Source: Rheinheimera sp.
GTDB taxonomy: Bacteria > Pseudomonadota > Gammaproteobacteria > Enterobacterales > Alteromonadaceae
Direction: 5' to 3'
DNA: 10,000 nucleotides
Assembly (NCBI RefSeq): GCF_020217005.1
Contig: NZ_JAIWOI010000142.1
Coordinates: 1-10,000, forward strand
Shown here one piece after another: positions 1 through 9,027 of this stretch. Position 1 is the stretch's first letter, and every line of letters starts with the position of its first letter. Both the position numbers and the translations under genes were made by a program. The notes beneath the pieces were generated by a model. The model did no database searches. It saw only the letters and a list, made by a program, of their open reading frames with translations, and was not told the DNA's origin.

Positions 1-1848
<1,848 letters not shown>

Positions 1849-2691
1849 TTAACCGTGGATCAGACGCTGACGCTGAAACTCACGGATTTTTTCTACATAG
1901 TGCCGTACTGTTTGCACTGTCAGTACGGAGCGCTGACCATCCAGTACCTGACCACCAAACTCGTCGGCCAGTTTTTTCGCTGCACTGTGCATCAGGTTAA
2001 AGTTCTGTAAGGCTTCACCAGGCCCTGGCAAGGTCATAAACAGACTTAAACCACGGGTGTTCATTTTATCCATATCTTCTAAATCGAAGGTACCAGGGTT
2101 AAACATATTGGCCAGCGAGAATAACACCTCACCTGAACCTGCGTTGTCCTGGAAGCGATGGAAAATATTCATTTCACCGTATTTAAAGCCAAGTGTCAGC
2201 AACGATGGCAACAACAAAGAACCGTTGATTTCCTCACCTTCAGGCAACAGCACATACAGGATCAACACTTCGTTGGCCGGTGCCTGAGCTGTTTGATCTT
2301 TTTCTGCTTCGTACGCGGCTTGTTGTTCTTCCGCTACGGCTTCAGCATAGGGCTCGTCAGTGGCTGAAAAACTGCCCATATCTAAAGAAGGTTCTGTTAT
2401 CTCAGGCTCGCGACGTACCTTTACGGGTTCACGTAATTTATTGGCTTTTGGCGCTACCGTAGGAGCCGGTTTAGGTTGAGGTTTTTCGCCAGGTTGCAAT
2501 ACCCTCTTACGCCCTATACCCAGTTCATCAAAGCCGTCAGCTCTGGTCGTTGGATCTGTGGTCGCTGGTTCAGGTTCGTACTTACCAATATCCTTGTTAT
2601 TTTTACGAACAGTCCACAAGCCGTGTAAAGCTAAAGCACTGATACCTAACACACCCAAAACAATCAAGACTAAACGTAATTCCTCAGCCAT
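1849..2691 (-). CDS. zipA: Cell division protein ZipA
   Basis: Inner-membrane protein that tethers FtsZ filaments to the membrane and helps recruit the gammaproteobacterial divisome. It has 280 residues (E. coli about 328; the difference is in the variable linker). A hydrophobic segment at residues 5-26 (LRLVLIVLGVLGISALAL) is followed by WTVRK, the typical N-out anchor with a cytoplasmic body. Residues 50-65 carry a DGFDELGIGRKRV-type motif near the start of the linker. Residues 66-140 are rich in Pro, Lys, Glu and Gln (unstructured linker). Residues 141-275 form the FtsZ-binding domain, with recognisable NGSLLLPSLLTLGFKYGEMNIF-like, FSLANMFNPGTFDL and FMTLPGPGEALQNF stretches. The ATG at 2691 has AAGG 8 nt upstream. 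It starts 19 nt after the smc stop, so co-transcription with smc is very likely. Confidence 0.97.
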   Translation of the reverse strand: MAEELRLVLIVLGVLGISALALHGLWTVRKNNKDIGKYEPEPATTDPTTRADGFDELGIGRKRVLQPGEKPQPKPAPTVAPKANKLREPVKVRREPEITEPSLDMGSFSATDEPYAEAVAEEQQAAYEAEKDQTAQAPANEVLILYVLLPEGEEINGSLLLPSLLTLGFKYGEMNIFHRFQDNAGSGEVLFSLANMFNPGTFDLEDMDKMNTRGLSLFMTLPGPGEALQNFNLMHSAAKKLADEFGGQVLDGQRSVLTVQTVRHYVEKIREFQRQRLIHG

Positions 2692-2710
2692 CTCTTTTAC
2701 CTTTTAGTTT

Positions 2711-5700
2711 TTAGGCTTGTGCCATTTTCACGGCATCTTCCACATCTACAGCCACAACTCTGGACACACCGGGCTCCTGCATAGTCACCCCCATTAATTG
2801 TGCCGCCATTTCCATGGCAATTTTATTGTGACTGATATAAATAAATTGCACAGTCTCCGACATTTCCCGTACCAGATTACAAAATCTGCCGACGTTTGCG
2901 TCGTCTAAAGGTGCATCTACTTCATCCAGCATGCAAAAAGGTGCTGGATTTAATCGAAAAATCGAAAACACCAATGATAAAGCGGTTAGCGCTTTTTCAC
3001 CACCCGAGAGTAAGTGAATTGTACTGTTTTTTTTGCCTGGCGGTCTCGCCATGATAGTTACACCTGTTTCTAACAGATCTTCTTCGGTTAAATCAAGATA
3101 GGCACTACCTCCACCGAACACTTTTGGAAATAAAGTTTGCAAACCATCATTCACTTGTTCAAAGGTTTCTTTAAATTTTTGTCTGGTTTCGCGGTCAATT
3201 TTGCGAATAGCAGTTTCCAGTGTTTCTAATGCTGAAACCAAATCCTGATGTTGAGCATCCAGATACTGCTTGCGCTGGTCCTGCTGTTCAAACTCTTCAA
3301 TAGCGGCCAGGTTGATGGCGCCTAAACGCGACACTGCATCCTGAGTTTTTTCCAGCTGCTGCTGCCATTCCTGCTCATTGGCTTCTGCTGGTAATGTCTC
3401 ACTCAGCTCTTTAAAGTTAACCTGCAACTCGGTCAGCTGTTCCAGCATATTGTTGGCGCGTACCCGGTAGCCTTCAGCACTTAACTGTAAATCTGCCAGT
3501 TCTTTTTGTTTTTGCGTCAACAGGTGCGCTACGCCCTGGTGGCCTTGTTCAGCCTGACGCAACTTGTCGTCCAGTTGATGTAAAGCTTCGGCTTTTTGCT
3601 GCACCAAAAGTTCAACTTCGGCCCGTTGTTCCAACAACAGCTGCAAAGTTTCGTGTTGCTCGCCGTCAGGCTCTGACACTTCGGCCAGTTGCTCCTGCAC
3701 CAGTTGAAAACGCTGCTGTAGCTGCTGCTGTTGCTGCTGACTTCGCTGTAAATTCTGCTGGCTGAAACTCAACTGCTTTTGCGCACTTTGTTGTTCCAGC
3801 TGTAACTGCTGAAGTTGCTGACGCACTGTGTCTTGCTGCTGTTTCAGTTGTTGGTGCTGTTGCTGACTCTGACTTAGCTGTTGCTGCAGTTGCCATTCTT
3901 TGGATTTTTGCGTCTGATACTGCTCATCTAAAATTTCAGCTTGTTGCTCCAGCTCTTCAAGCTGCAGGCTTAACACGTCAAAATCCTGCTGCTGTGCCGT
4001 CAGCTCGCTTGAGGCCTGTAACCGTCTTTGTTGCTGCAATTGCTGCTGTTGTTGCAGCAACAGAAGGTCGGTGCTGATTTTTTGCAGTTGATCTTTTGTC
4101 TGCTGCAGCTGCTGCTGGCTTTGTTGCCACTGCTGTTTACTGCTTGCCAGTTCAGTATCGGATTGCGTTTGTTGCTGCTGATCTGCCGCTAACTGCTGTT
4201 CAAGCTGCTGGATTTGTTCTGCCAGTTCCAGCAATTGCTGTTGTCGCGTTAAGTAGTTGTCTGAAGCTGCTTGCCCCGGCACCAGTTGCCAGTTGCTACC
4301 AAACCAGATGCCTTGCGGGCAAATCACGGACTGCTGGGGTTGTAGCTGTTTTTGTTTGGCTTGAGCTTGTTCCATATTGTCCGCCAGCAACACCTGATGG
4401 AAAGAGTCCGGATACAAGCCTGAACGGATCACTGCAGCTAAAGTACCAGCCTGAGCATTCAACTGGCTGGGTAACACAACACTTTGCTCAGTCCCCTGTT
4501 TAATTCCCTGTGTAGCGCCCAGCTCTGCTGTCGCATGCTGAAGTTCCCCCAACACCAGGCTGACAGCCCTAGCCCATTTCGGCTCAATCTCCAACTGCTT
4601 TAACAGTTGTTGCTGCTGTTTATTGACCTGCTGTTGGATCTGACTGAGTTTATCCTGCTGGTTTTTCAGCTGCTTTAGCTCGCTTTGCCGCACTAGTTGC
4701 TGCTGTTTACGGTCCTGCTGCTCTTGTTGCAACGCCTGATAGCTCAGTTCTGCTTCAGTGCTTTGCTGCTGCAGTAGCTCAAATTGCTGCTGTGTTTGGT
4801 GCTGCCTGGCAAGCAATGGCTCTGCCGCTGTTGAATCGGCCACTGCATCCAGTTGTGATAATTCTTGCTGTAACTGGCTGATACGGTTCAATAGCTGCTG
4901 CTGTTGTTGCTGGCTGTGCTGCGTCTTTAGCTGAGTTTGTTGTTGTTGCTGCTGCAAGGCAAAAAACTGCTGTTGCCATTGTTGTAATGCGCTCTGAGCT
5001 GCGAGATAACCTTCTTCGGCCTGCTCCACCTGTTCAGTCAGACTTTCAAACTGCTCTTGTTTCAGTTCACTTTCAGGCGTCGCATTTTCAAGCTGGAATT
5101 CAAGTTCAGCCAATTGCTCCCGCTGCTGTGCCATATAAGAGTCGGCTTCCTGCAAGGTCAGTTGCAATGAGCGCAGCTCATCGGTCAGGCTTTGACGGCG
5201 CTGGCGTTGATGCAGTTGTTGTTGTTCAAGGCGGGTGATTTGGTTACCGACCTGATAATACTGCTGCTGCACTTGTTGTTGCTCAGCGCGTAGGTCTTGT
5301 TGCTGCTCCTTTAATTGCAACACCAGCAACTGATCACCGGATTGAGCGGCCTGAAACTGCTCTATTTCGGTCAGCTTGTGCTGAATATCCAGCTCTGTTT
5401 TTTGTAGCAAGCCATGAAAGTGTAACCATTTTACACAGGCCAATTCAGCTTTAAGCTTCCGTTCCTGCGCTTTGAGTTCCTTAAAACGTGCAGCAGCAGC
5501 CGCCTGACGTTTTAACTTATCGAGGTTTTTACCCAGCTCTTCCCGCACATCAGATAAACGATCCAGGTTTTCGCGGGTATGTTTAATACGGTTTTCAGTT
5601 TCGCGCCGACGTTCTTTGTATTTGGAAATACCGGCGGCTTCTTCGATAAAGATACGTAAGTCAGCGGGCTTGGATTCAATCAGCCGCGAAATCATACCTT

Positions 5701-6136
5701 GTTCGATAATGGCGTAACTGCGTGGCCCTAAGCCTGTACCAAGGAAAATATCTGTGATATCGCGACGGCGGCATTTAGTGCCATTGAGGAAATAATTCGA
5801 CTGGCCATCCCTTGTCACTAACCTCTTGATGGCTATTTCGCTGCGATCGGCCAGTGTGCCTTGCAGTCGGCCCTGGGTGTTTTCAAACATCAGTTCAACT
5901 GAAGCCTGAGACACAGGTTTGCGTTGGGTGGAACCATTAAAAATAACGTCCGTCATCGCATCACCACGCAGGTTTTTAGCCGAGCTTTCGCCCAGCACCC
6001 AGCGTACAGCGTCAATGACATTGGATTTACCGCAGCCGTTTGGCCCCACTACAGCTGTCATCGCAGCGGGAAAAGCCACCTGGGTAGGGTCAACGAAGGA
6101 TTTAAAACCCGCTAATTTAATTTGCTTAAGACGCAT
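2711..6136 (-). CDS. smc: Chromosome segregation ATPase SMC
   Basis: Large coiled-coil ATPase that, with ScpA and ScpB in other bacteria, loads on DNA and organises and segregates the chromosome. It has 1141 residues, normal for a gammaproteobacterial SMC. The N-terminal half of the ATPase head carries Walker A GPNGCGKSN (31-39). The arms span about residues 170-520 and 625-985. A hinge-like globular part lies at about 521-625 (WARAVSLVLGE to WFGSNWQLVPG). The C-terminal head carries the signature LSGGE (1043-1047), Walker B FCMLDE (1067-1072), D-loop VDAPLDD and the H-loop histidine H1103, so all ATPase motifs are intact. The arms are very glutamine-rich: by hand count 73 of 180 residues at 644-823. 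The ATG at 6136 gives the conserved start MRLKQIKLAGFKSFVDP, with AGGGA about 3 nt upstream. It heads the smc-zipA cluster and is divergent from cysZ. Confidence 0.98.
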   Translation of the reverse strand: MRLKQIKLAGFKSFVDPTQVAFPAAMTAVVGPNGCGKSNVIDAVRWVLGESSAKNLRGDAMTDVIFNGSTQRKPVSQASVELMFENTQGRLQGTLADRSEIAIKRLVTRDGQSNYFLNGTKCRRRDITDIFLGTGLGPRSYAIIEQGMISRLIESKPADLRIFIEEAAGISKYKERRRETENRIKHTRENLDRLSDVREELGKNLDKLKRQAAAAARFKELKAQERKLKAELACVKWLHFHGLLQKTELDIQHKLTEIEQFQAAQSGDQLLVLQLKEQQQDLRAEQQQVQQQYYQVGNQITRLEQQQLHQRQRRQSLTDELRSLQLTLQEADSYMAQQREQLAELEFQLENATPESELKQEQFESLTEQVEQAEEGYLAAQSALQQWQQQFFALQQQQQQTQLKTQHSQQQQQQLLNRISQLQQELSQLDAVADSTAAEPLLARQHQTQQQFELLQQQSTEAELSYQALQQEQQDRKQQQLVRQSELKQLKNQQDKLSQIQQQVNKQQQQLLKQLEIEPKWARAVSLVLGELQHATAELGATQGIKQGTEQSVVLPSQLNAQAGTLAAVIRSGLYPDSFHQVLLADNMEQAQAKQKQLQPQQSVICPQGIWFGSNWQLVPGQAASDNYLTRQQQLLELAEQIQQLEQQLAADQQQQTQSDTELASSKQQWQQSQQQLQQTKDQLQKISTDLLLLQQQQQLQQQRRLQASSELTAQQQDFDVLSLQLEELEQQAEILDEQYQTQKSKEWQLQQQLSQSQQQHQQLKQQQDTVRQQLQQLQLEQQSAQKQLSFSQQNLQRSQQQQQQLQQRFQLVQEQLAEVSEPDGEQHETLQLLLEQRAEVELLVQQKAEALHQLDDKLRQAEQGHQGVAHLLTQKQKELADLQLSAEGYRVRANNMLEQLTELQVNFKELSETLPAEANEQEWQQQLEKTQDAVSRLGAINLAAIEEFEQQDQRKQYLDAQHQDLVSALETLETAIRKIDRETRQKFKETFEQVNDGLQTLFPKVFGGGSAYLDLTEEDLLETGVTIMARPPGKKNSTIHLLSGGEKALTALSLVFSIFRLNPAPFCMLDEVDAPLDDANVGRFCNLVREMSETVQFIYISHNKIAMEMAAQLMGVTMQEPGVSRVVAVDVEDAVKMAQA

Positions 6137-6160
6137 CTGTCCCTGAACAATAAGGCCGAG

Positions 6161-6176
6161 GTTTTGTTAACAAAAC
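6161..6176. repeat. Perfect 16-bp palindrome near the smc promoter
   Basis: GTTTTGTTAACAAAAC reads the same on both strands. It lies 24 nt upstream of the smc ATG, just downstream of a candidate smc -10 (6179-6184) and over its predicted start of transcription. That position would suit a repressor operator, but I recognise no known regulator site. A chance AT-rich palindrome is also possible. Confidence 0.5.
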
Positions 6177-6178
6177 TG

Positions 6179-6208
6179 AATGTAACAGAACAGCAGGGCC
6201 GCTGTCAC
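6179..6208 (-). promoter_or_regulatory. Candidate sigma-70 promoter for smc-zipA
   Basis: On the minus strand GTGACA (6208-6203; five of six bases match TTGACA) is followed after 18 nt by TACATT (6184-6179; four of six match TATAAT). A TG dinucleotide one base upstream makes an extended -10. It predicts a leader of about 36 nt. Two GGCCGC direct repeats (plus strand 6197-6202 and 6209-6214) flank the -35 core. The call rests on consensus matching alone. Confidence 0.4.
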
Positions 6209-6255
6209 GGCCGCTTTCAATCCAAAGGCTGAAAAAGTTGCTTACGGATTTTATG

Positions 6256-6284
6256 TTGCGACTCAGAGACATGGCCTATATGCT
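6256..6284 (+). promoter_or_regulatory. Candidate sigma-70 promoter for cysZ
   Basis: TTGCGA (6256-6261), a 17-nt spacer and TATGCT (6279-6284) make a reasonable -35/-10 pair. The predicted start is near 6291, giving a leader of about 39 nt that carries the ribosome site AGGGG (6318-6322). I could not identify a CysB site. The call rests on consensus matching and position. Confidence 0.4.
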
Positions 6285-6329
6285 CGCCCTATTCGTAGCA
6301 GAATCGGTTCGCACCAGTAGGGGAACAGC

Positions 6330-7046
6330 ATGCATTATCTGATGAAGGGTCTGAACTTAATTCGTGTCAAAGGCTTAAAACGTTATGTACTGGTGCCGCT
6401 GAGCATCAACCTGGTACTGTTCGCTTTAGCTTTTGGTTATTTAATCAGTCAGTTAGGTGGCTGGGTCGAACAGGTGGTCGCAGCCCTACCCGACTGGTTG
6501 GGTTTTATTGGCTTTTTAGTCTGGCCTTTGGCACTTTTTTCTATTGTGATGGGACTGGCGTTAACTTTTACTATGGTGGCGAATTTTATCGCCGCTCCTT
6601 TTAATGCCTTACTGGCCGAAAAAACCGAACTGCATTTAACAGGACAGCCTTTGCCTGAGCAGGGCCTGGCTGCATTTTTAAAAGATGTGCCCCGCATGCT
6701 GGCCCGTGAGTGGCAAAAGTTTGTCTACTGTCTGCCACGTGCTATAGGGTTTTTGTTGCTGTTTTTTATTCTGCCAGGCATAGGTCAGTTGTTATGGTTT
6801 TTGTTCTGCAGTTGGATGCTGGCTATTCAGTATTGTGATTATCCTTTTGATAATCACAAAGTGCCTTTTGATACCATGCGCAAAGCGCTAAAACTGCAGT
6901 GGAAACCTTGTTATGCCTTTGGCATTAGCGTCTATCTGCTTAGCCTGGTACCGCTGATTAATTTGCTGATTATGCCAGTCGCGGTTTGTGGCGCCACAGC
7001 CATGTGGGTGGATAAATTCCGCGAAGCCCTGCGTCTGCCCGACTAA
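6330..7046 (+). CDS. cysZ: Sulfate transporter CysZ
   Basis: Inner-membrane protein of the CysZ/EI24 family. In E. coli, CysZ takes up sulfate for cysteine synthesis. It has 238 residues (E. coli 253). Hydrophobic stretches lie at about 19-40, 58-88, 138-166 and 195-225. The stretches AAPFNALLAEKTE (88-100) and QYCDYPFDNH (167-176) are typical of the family and lie next to the second and third membrane regions. The ATG at 6330 has AGGGG 7 nt upstream; M5 is an alternative start but is less well placed. It is transcribed away from smc. In E. coli cysZ is divergent from zipA directly, so the neighbourhood agrees with the name. A sulfate role is family knowledge; no other sulfur genes are visible in the window. 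A 122-bp palindromic element begins at the base after its stop codon. Confidence 0.94.
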   Translation: MHYLMKGLNLIRVKGLKRYVLVPLSINLVLFALAFGYLISQLGGWVEQVVAALPDWLGFIGFLVWPLALFSIVMGLALTFTMVANFIAAPFNALLAEKTELHLTGQPLPEQGLAAFLKDVPRMLAREWQKFVYCLPRAIGFLLLFFILPGIGQLLWFLFCSWMLAIQYCDYPFDNHKVPFDTMRKALKLQWKPCYAFGISVYLLSLVPLINLLIMPVAVCGATAMWVDKFREALRLPD

Positions 7047-7168
7047 ACCCTTCGTACTTGAAGCTGCAACTTTGTTGACTTCACTCTCTCGCCCCAGTCA
7101 CATAGGGAAACTATGCTCCTGGGGTCTCAATCGCTTGTCGCCTCGCTGCAACATCAATTACTTTGGGT
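7047..7168. repeat. 122-bp imperfect palindromic intergenic element
   Basis: The gap between the convergent cysZ and mscS-like genes is almost wholly one inverted repeat. The left arm begins ACCCTTCGTACTTGAAGC and the reverse complement of the right end begins ACCCAAAGTAATTGATGT. The arms continue with TGCAAC against TGCAGC and stay alignable, with one base of length difference, to a central hairpin. That hairpin has CCCCAG (7092-7097) pairing with CTGGGG (7119-7124), a 3x3 internal loop, CATAG (7101-7105) pairing with CTATG (7111-7115), and a GGAAA loop. It starts at the base after the cysZ stop and ends 14 nt before the neighbouring stop. No T tract follows the hairpin, so it is not a classic intrinsic terminator, though it may help end transcription both ways. 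From memory, similar elements recur in genomes of Rheinheimera and relatives; I could not verify this. Confidence 0.75.
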
Positions 7169-7182
7169 TCAAACAAGCAAGA

Positions 7183-7788
7183 CTAACGGTGATCAGGCTG
7201 TCTGCGCCGCCATCTGTGTACAGCCTTACTTTTATCCACTTTGATGTGGTGTTGCACTATCACTGGGCGTGACACAATCAGGTTATTCGGATAAACCACC
7301 TGATCATTGTTTTTGGTCAACAGTACTGTGCTGAACAAATTAATTTCCACCACTTTGCCTTCAATATGGTTAGAACCGTCGATAATTTTCACTTCAGCAC
7401 CCGGCGCAAAGTTACGTTGACCTAACATAATAAAAAAAGCCGTGATGTTACTCAAAAGCGACCAGGCGGCGAATAAGGCTACACCTATAACAGCGATCAT
7501 TGACGAAGCAAGGACCAGCAAGCCTTTGATATCTATGCCCCAAACCACACTAAGAATAACGACCAGCAGTAAAAACAACAGAATATGAAACACGACTAAA
7601 GCACGGCGATTCATTTCTTCTTTTAATACACTGGCCGCTATGGTGCGGTATAAAAAAGGCGCAATACGGCGACTAAGCACTATATAAATCAGAATGATGA
7701 CCGCACTAATGACCATCTGAACTATGGCCGGACTAAAACTAGCCATTAACTCTTTAAACTGATGCAAAATCTGCATGGCTTCTTGCAC
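7183..7788 (-). CDS. Small MscS-family mechanosensitive channel
   Basis: Probably an inner-membrane channel of the MscS superfamily that opens under membrane tension and releases solutes on osmotic downshift. It is short, about 201 residues against 286 for E. coli MscS. Three hydrophobic segments lie at about residues 21-39, 63-85 and 88-119. The last resembles the pore helix, with AAWSLLSNITAFFIM echoing the family's LQGSLSN pattern but with fewer glycines. A beta domain follows (NFAPGAEVKIIDG, EGKVVEINLFSTVL, VVYPNNLIVSRPVI), with the PNN motif well conserved. The usual C-terminal alpha/beta cage domain is absent; instead the protein ends in a basic tail (HRWRRRQPDHR). Start choice: GTG at 7797 abuts the AGAGG ribosome site, so GTG at 7788, 9 nt from it, is preferred; ATG at 7776 is also possible. 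It lies 56 nt after ycgN and may share its transcript. The family is secure, the physiological role is not. Confidence 0.88.
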   Translation of the reverse strand: MQEAMQILHQFKELMASFSPAIVQMVISAVIILIYIVLSRRIAPFLYRTIAASVLKEEMNRRALVVFHILLFLLLVVILSVVWGIDIKGLLVLASSMIAVIGVALFAAWSLLSNITAFFIMLGQRNFAPGAEVKIIDGSNHIEGKVVEINLFSTVLLTKNNDQVVYPNNLIVSRPVIVQHHIKVDKSKAVHRWRRRQPDHR

Positions 7789-7853
7789 AACCGCCACCCT
7801 CTTTCAAAAATCCGCCATTCTTCCACACAACGCTGAACACCCACTGAAAACAT

Positions 7854-8351
7854 TTAGTCCAGATCGTTAATAGCCCAGGTCACAATATAATCTTCAAACT
7901 TTTCCATATCGACCATATCTTCAGAGATGGTCTTATTACGCACTGACATTTGCTTTTTGTGCATCAGACTTTTTTTACCGTTGTTCAGAAGAGGATGCCA
8001 TGACGGCAAGCCCCGACCTTCATGCAAACGGCGGTAACTACAGCTGTTAGGCATAAAAAAGATGTCTTTTAAATTGTCCTGCGTCAGTTTTACGCAATCC
8101 GGTACCAGTACTGTGCGCTGCTCATAGACGGTGCAGGCGCATTTATGGCTGTCGAGATAACGACAAGCGATATTGGTGAAATGAATTTGCTCGTCAGGTT
8201 TGATGTAATCCGTTGGGCCTTCTGCCTCTTCGTCTTCATCATCAATAAATTTATTCAGACAACATTTAGCGCAGCCGTCACAAACGGCTTCCCACTCTTC
8301 TGTTGTCATTTGCTCCAGGCTTTTTGTTTCCCAGAATTTTGTTGTTAACAC
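7854..8351 (-). CDS. ycgN: YcgN-family (UPF0260) cysteine-rich protein
   Basis: Matches the YcgN/UPF0260 family, whose function is not established. It has 165 residues (E. coli YcgN about 153). The N-terminal half has CDGCAKCC (C24, C27, C30, C31) and CRYLDSHKCACTVYEQR (C63, C71, C73). Further cysteines are C86 in VPDCVKL and C104 in PNSCSYRRL. The spacing suggests a metal or iron-sulfur site, as in the wider CxxCxxCC group; that is inference. There is no signal peptide or membrane segment, so it is probably cytoplasmic. I chose GTG at 8351, giving MLTTKFWETKSLEQM, because a strong AGAGAGG lies 5 nt upstream and the start falls 13 nt after the previous stop. The frame is open to an ATG at 8423, but that would overlap the upstream gene by 59 nt and add residues unlike the family. 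It is co-directional with a YcgM homologue, as in E. coli. Confidence 0.92.
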   Translation of the reverse strand: MLTTKFWETKSLEQMTTEEWEAVCDGCAKCCLNKFIDDEDEEAEGPTDYIKPDEQIHFTNIACRYLDSHKCACTVYEQRTVLVPDCVKLTQDNLKDIFFMPNSCSYRRLHEGRGLPSWHPLLNNGKKSLMHKKQMSVRNKTISEDMVDMEKFEDYIVTWAINDLD

Positions 8352-8356
8352 TATGA

Positions 8357-8363
8357 CCTCTCT
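8357..8363 (-). promoter_or_regulatory. Ribosome binding site fixing the ycgN GTG start
   Basis: AGAGAGG on the minus strand lies 5 nt before the GTG at 8351 and just after the stop codon (8365-8367) of the upstream gene. No in-frame ATG is near, so this site decides the start. Confidence 0.7.
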
Positions 8364-8364
8364 G

Positions 8365-9027
8365 TCAGCGCACTGACGTCTTAATATGTAGCTTGTCGGC
8401 CAAGGCCAATTCCAGCTGATCACCGCTGTTCAGCGGTCCTACACCAGCGGGTGTGCCGGTCAGTACCAGATCGCCTGGTAACAAGGTAAAAAACTGTGAC
8501 ATTTCGCTGATGATTTGACTGACAGAGCGGATCATCATGCTGGTATCACCTTGCTGGCGTAGTTCGCCATTCACCTTCAGGCTAAAGGCTAACTGCTGGA
8601 CATCCCCCAATTCATGCGCCGCAATAAAACTCGACACAGGACAAGCGCCATCAAAACCTTTGGCAATCTCCCAGGGCCGTCCCAGCTCTTTTAACTTCTT
8701 TTGCTGATCGCGAAGTGTTAAATCCAGCGCCAGACCATAACCCCAGACGGCGTCCAGCACTTGCTCAGGCGTCACTTTGCTCAGAGGTGCCTTAATCAGC
8801 ACCGCCAGCTCTGTTTCATTATGCACTGCACCTAACTGATCCGGGATAGAAAACGGCTGATGGATAGCAACAACAGCCGTATTAGGCTTGATAAAAAACA
8901 GCGCTTCTGCTGCTGTTTTGCTGTTCATCTCAGCAATATGGTCCTGATAATTCTGACCTATACAAAGCACTTTACCCAACGGCAGCTCAATGCTTTGCCC
9001 TCTATAGTCCTGATGCTGATAACTCAT
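8365..9027 (-). CDS. ycgM: Fumarylacetoacetate hydrolase (FAHD1/YcgM) family protein
   Basis: Member of the FAH superfamily, FAHD1/YcgM branch, known for acylpyruvate hydrolysis, oxaloacetate decarboxylation and reported oxaloacetate tautomerase activity. It has 220 residues, the normal length, with no signal peptide, so it is cytoplasmic. CIGQNYQDHIAEMN (22-35) carries the H30/E33 pair expected in the active-site lid. E71 and E73 (HNETELAV) and D102 (LALDLTLRD) are the magnesium ligands. K123 in EIAKGFDG and GTPAGVGPL (191-199) complete the site. These positions fall on the same numbers I recall for human FAHD1, which supports the branch. The ATG at 9027 overlaps the upstream stop in an ATGA junction (4 nt), with GAGG 7 nt upstream, so translation is probably coupled. 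The E. coli ycgM-ycgN pair supports the symbol. The physiological substrate cannot be read from sequence; a metabolite-repair role is likely. Confidence 0.9.
   Translation of the reverse strand: MSYQHQDYRGQSIELPLGKVLCIGQNYQDHIAEMNSKTAAEALFFIKPNTAVVAIHQPFSIPDQLGAVHNETELAVLIKAPLSKVTPEQVLDAVWGYGLALDLTLRDQQKKLKELGRPWEIAKGFDGACPVSSFIAAHELGDVQQLAFSLKVNGELRQQGDTSMMIRSVSQIISEMSQFFTLLPGDLVLTGTPAGVGPLNSGDQLELALADKLHIKTSVR

Noticed and set aside
3666..3896. 76-codon minus-strand frame rich in Ala and Thr
   Set aside because: It is a frame shift of the CAG-rich smc coding sequence.
4096..4503. 135-codon plus-strand open frame inside smc
   Set aside because: It is antisense to the Gln-rich arm and hinge; its composition mirrors CAG/CTG-rich DNA, and it lacks a recognisable domain or ribosome site.
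3668..5000. CTG/TTG-rich DNA as a microsatellite or CRISPR-like repeat
   Set aside because: The triplets are irregular, keep the smc frame and encode Gln in a coiled coil; there are no spaced identical repeats.
6988..7272. 94-codon plus-strand open frame across the cysZ end, the palindrome and the channel gene
   Set aside because: It runs out of frame through cysZ, across the inverted repeat and antisense to the channel gene; there is no coding signal.
7798..7853. Promoter or terminator between ycgN and the channel gene
   Set aside because: No convincing -35/-10 pair or hairpin with a T tract in these 56 nt.
8352..8423. Longer ycgN start at the ATG at 8423
   Set aside because: It overlaps the upstream coding sequence by 59 nt and adds residues unlike the family; GTG at 8351 has a strong ribosome site.
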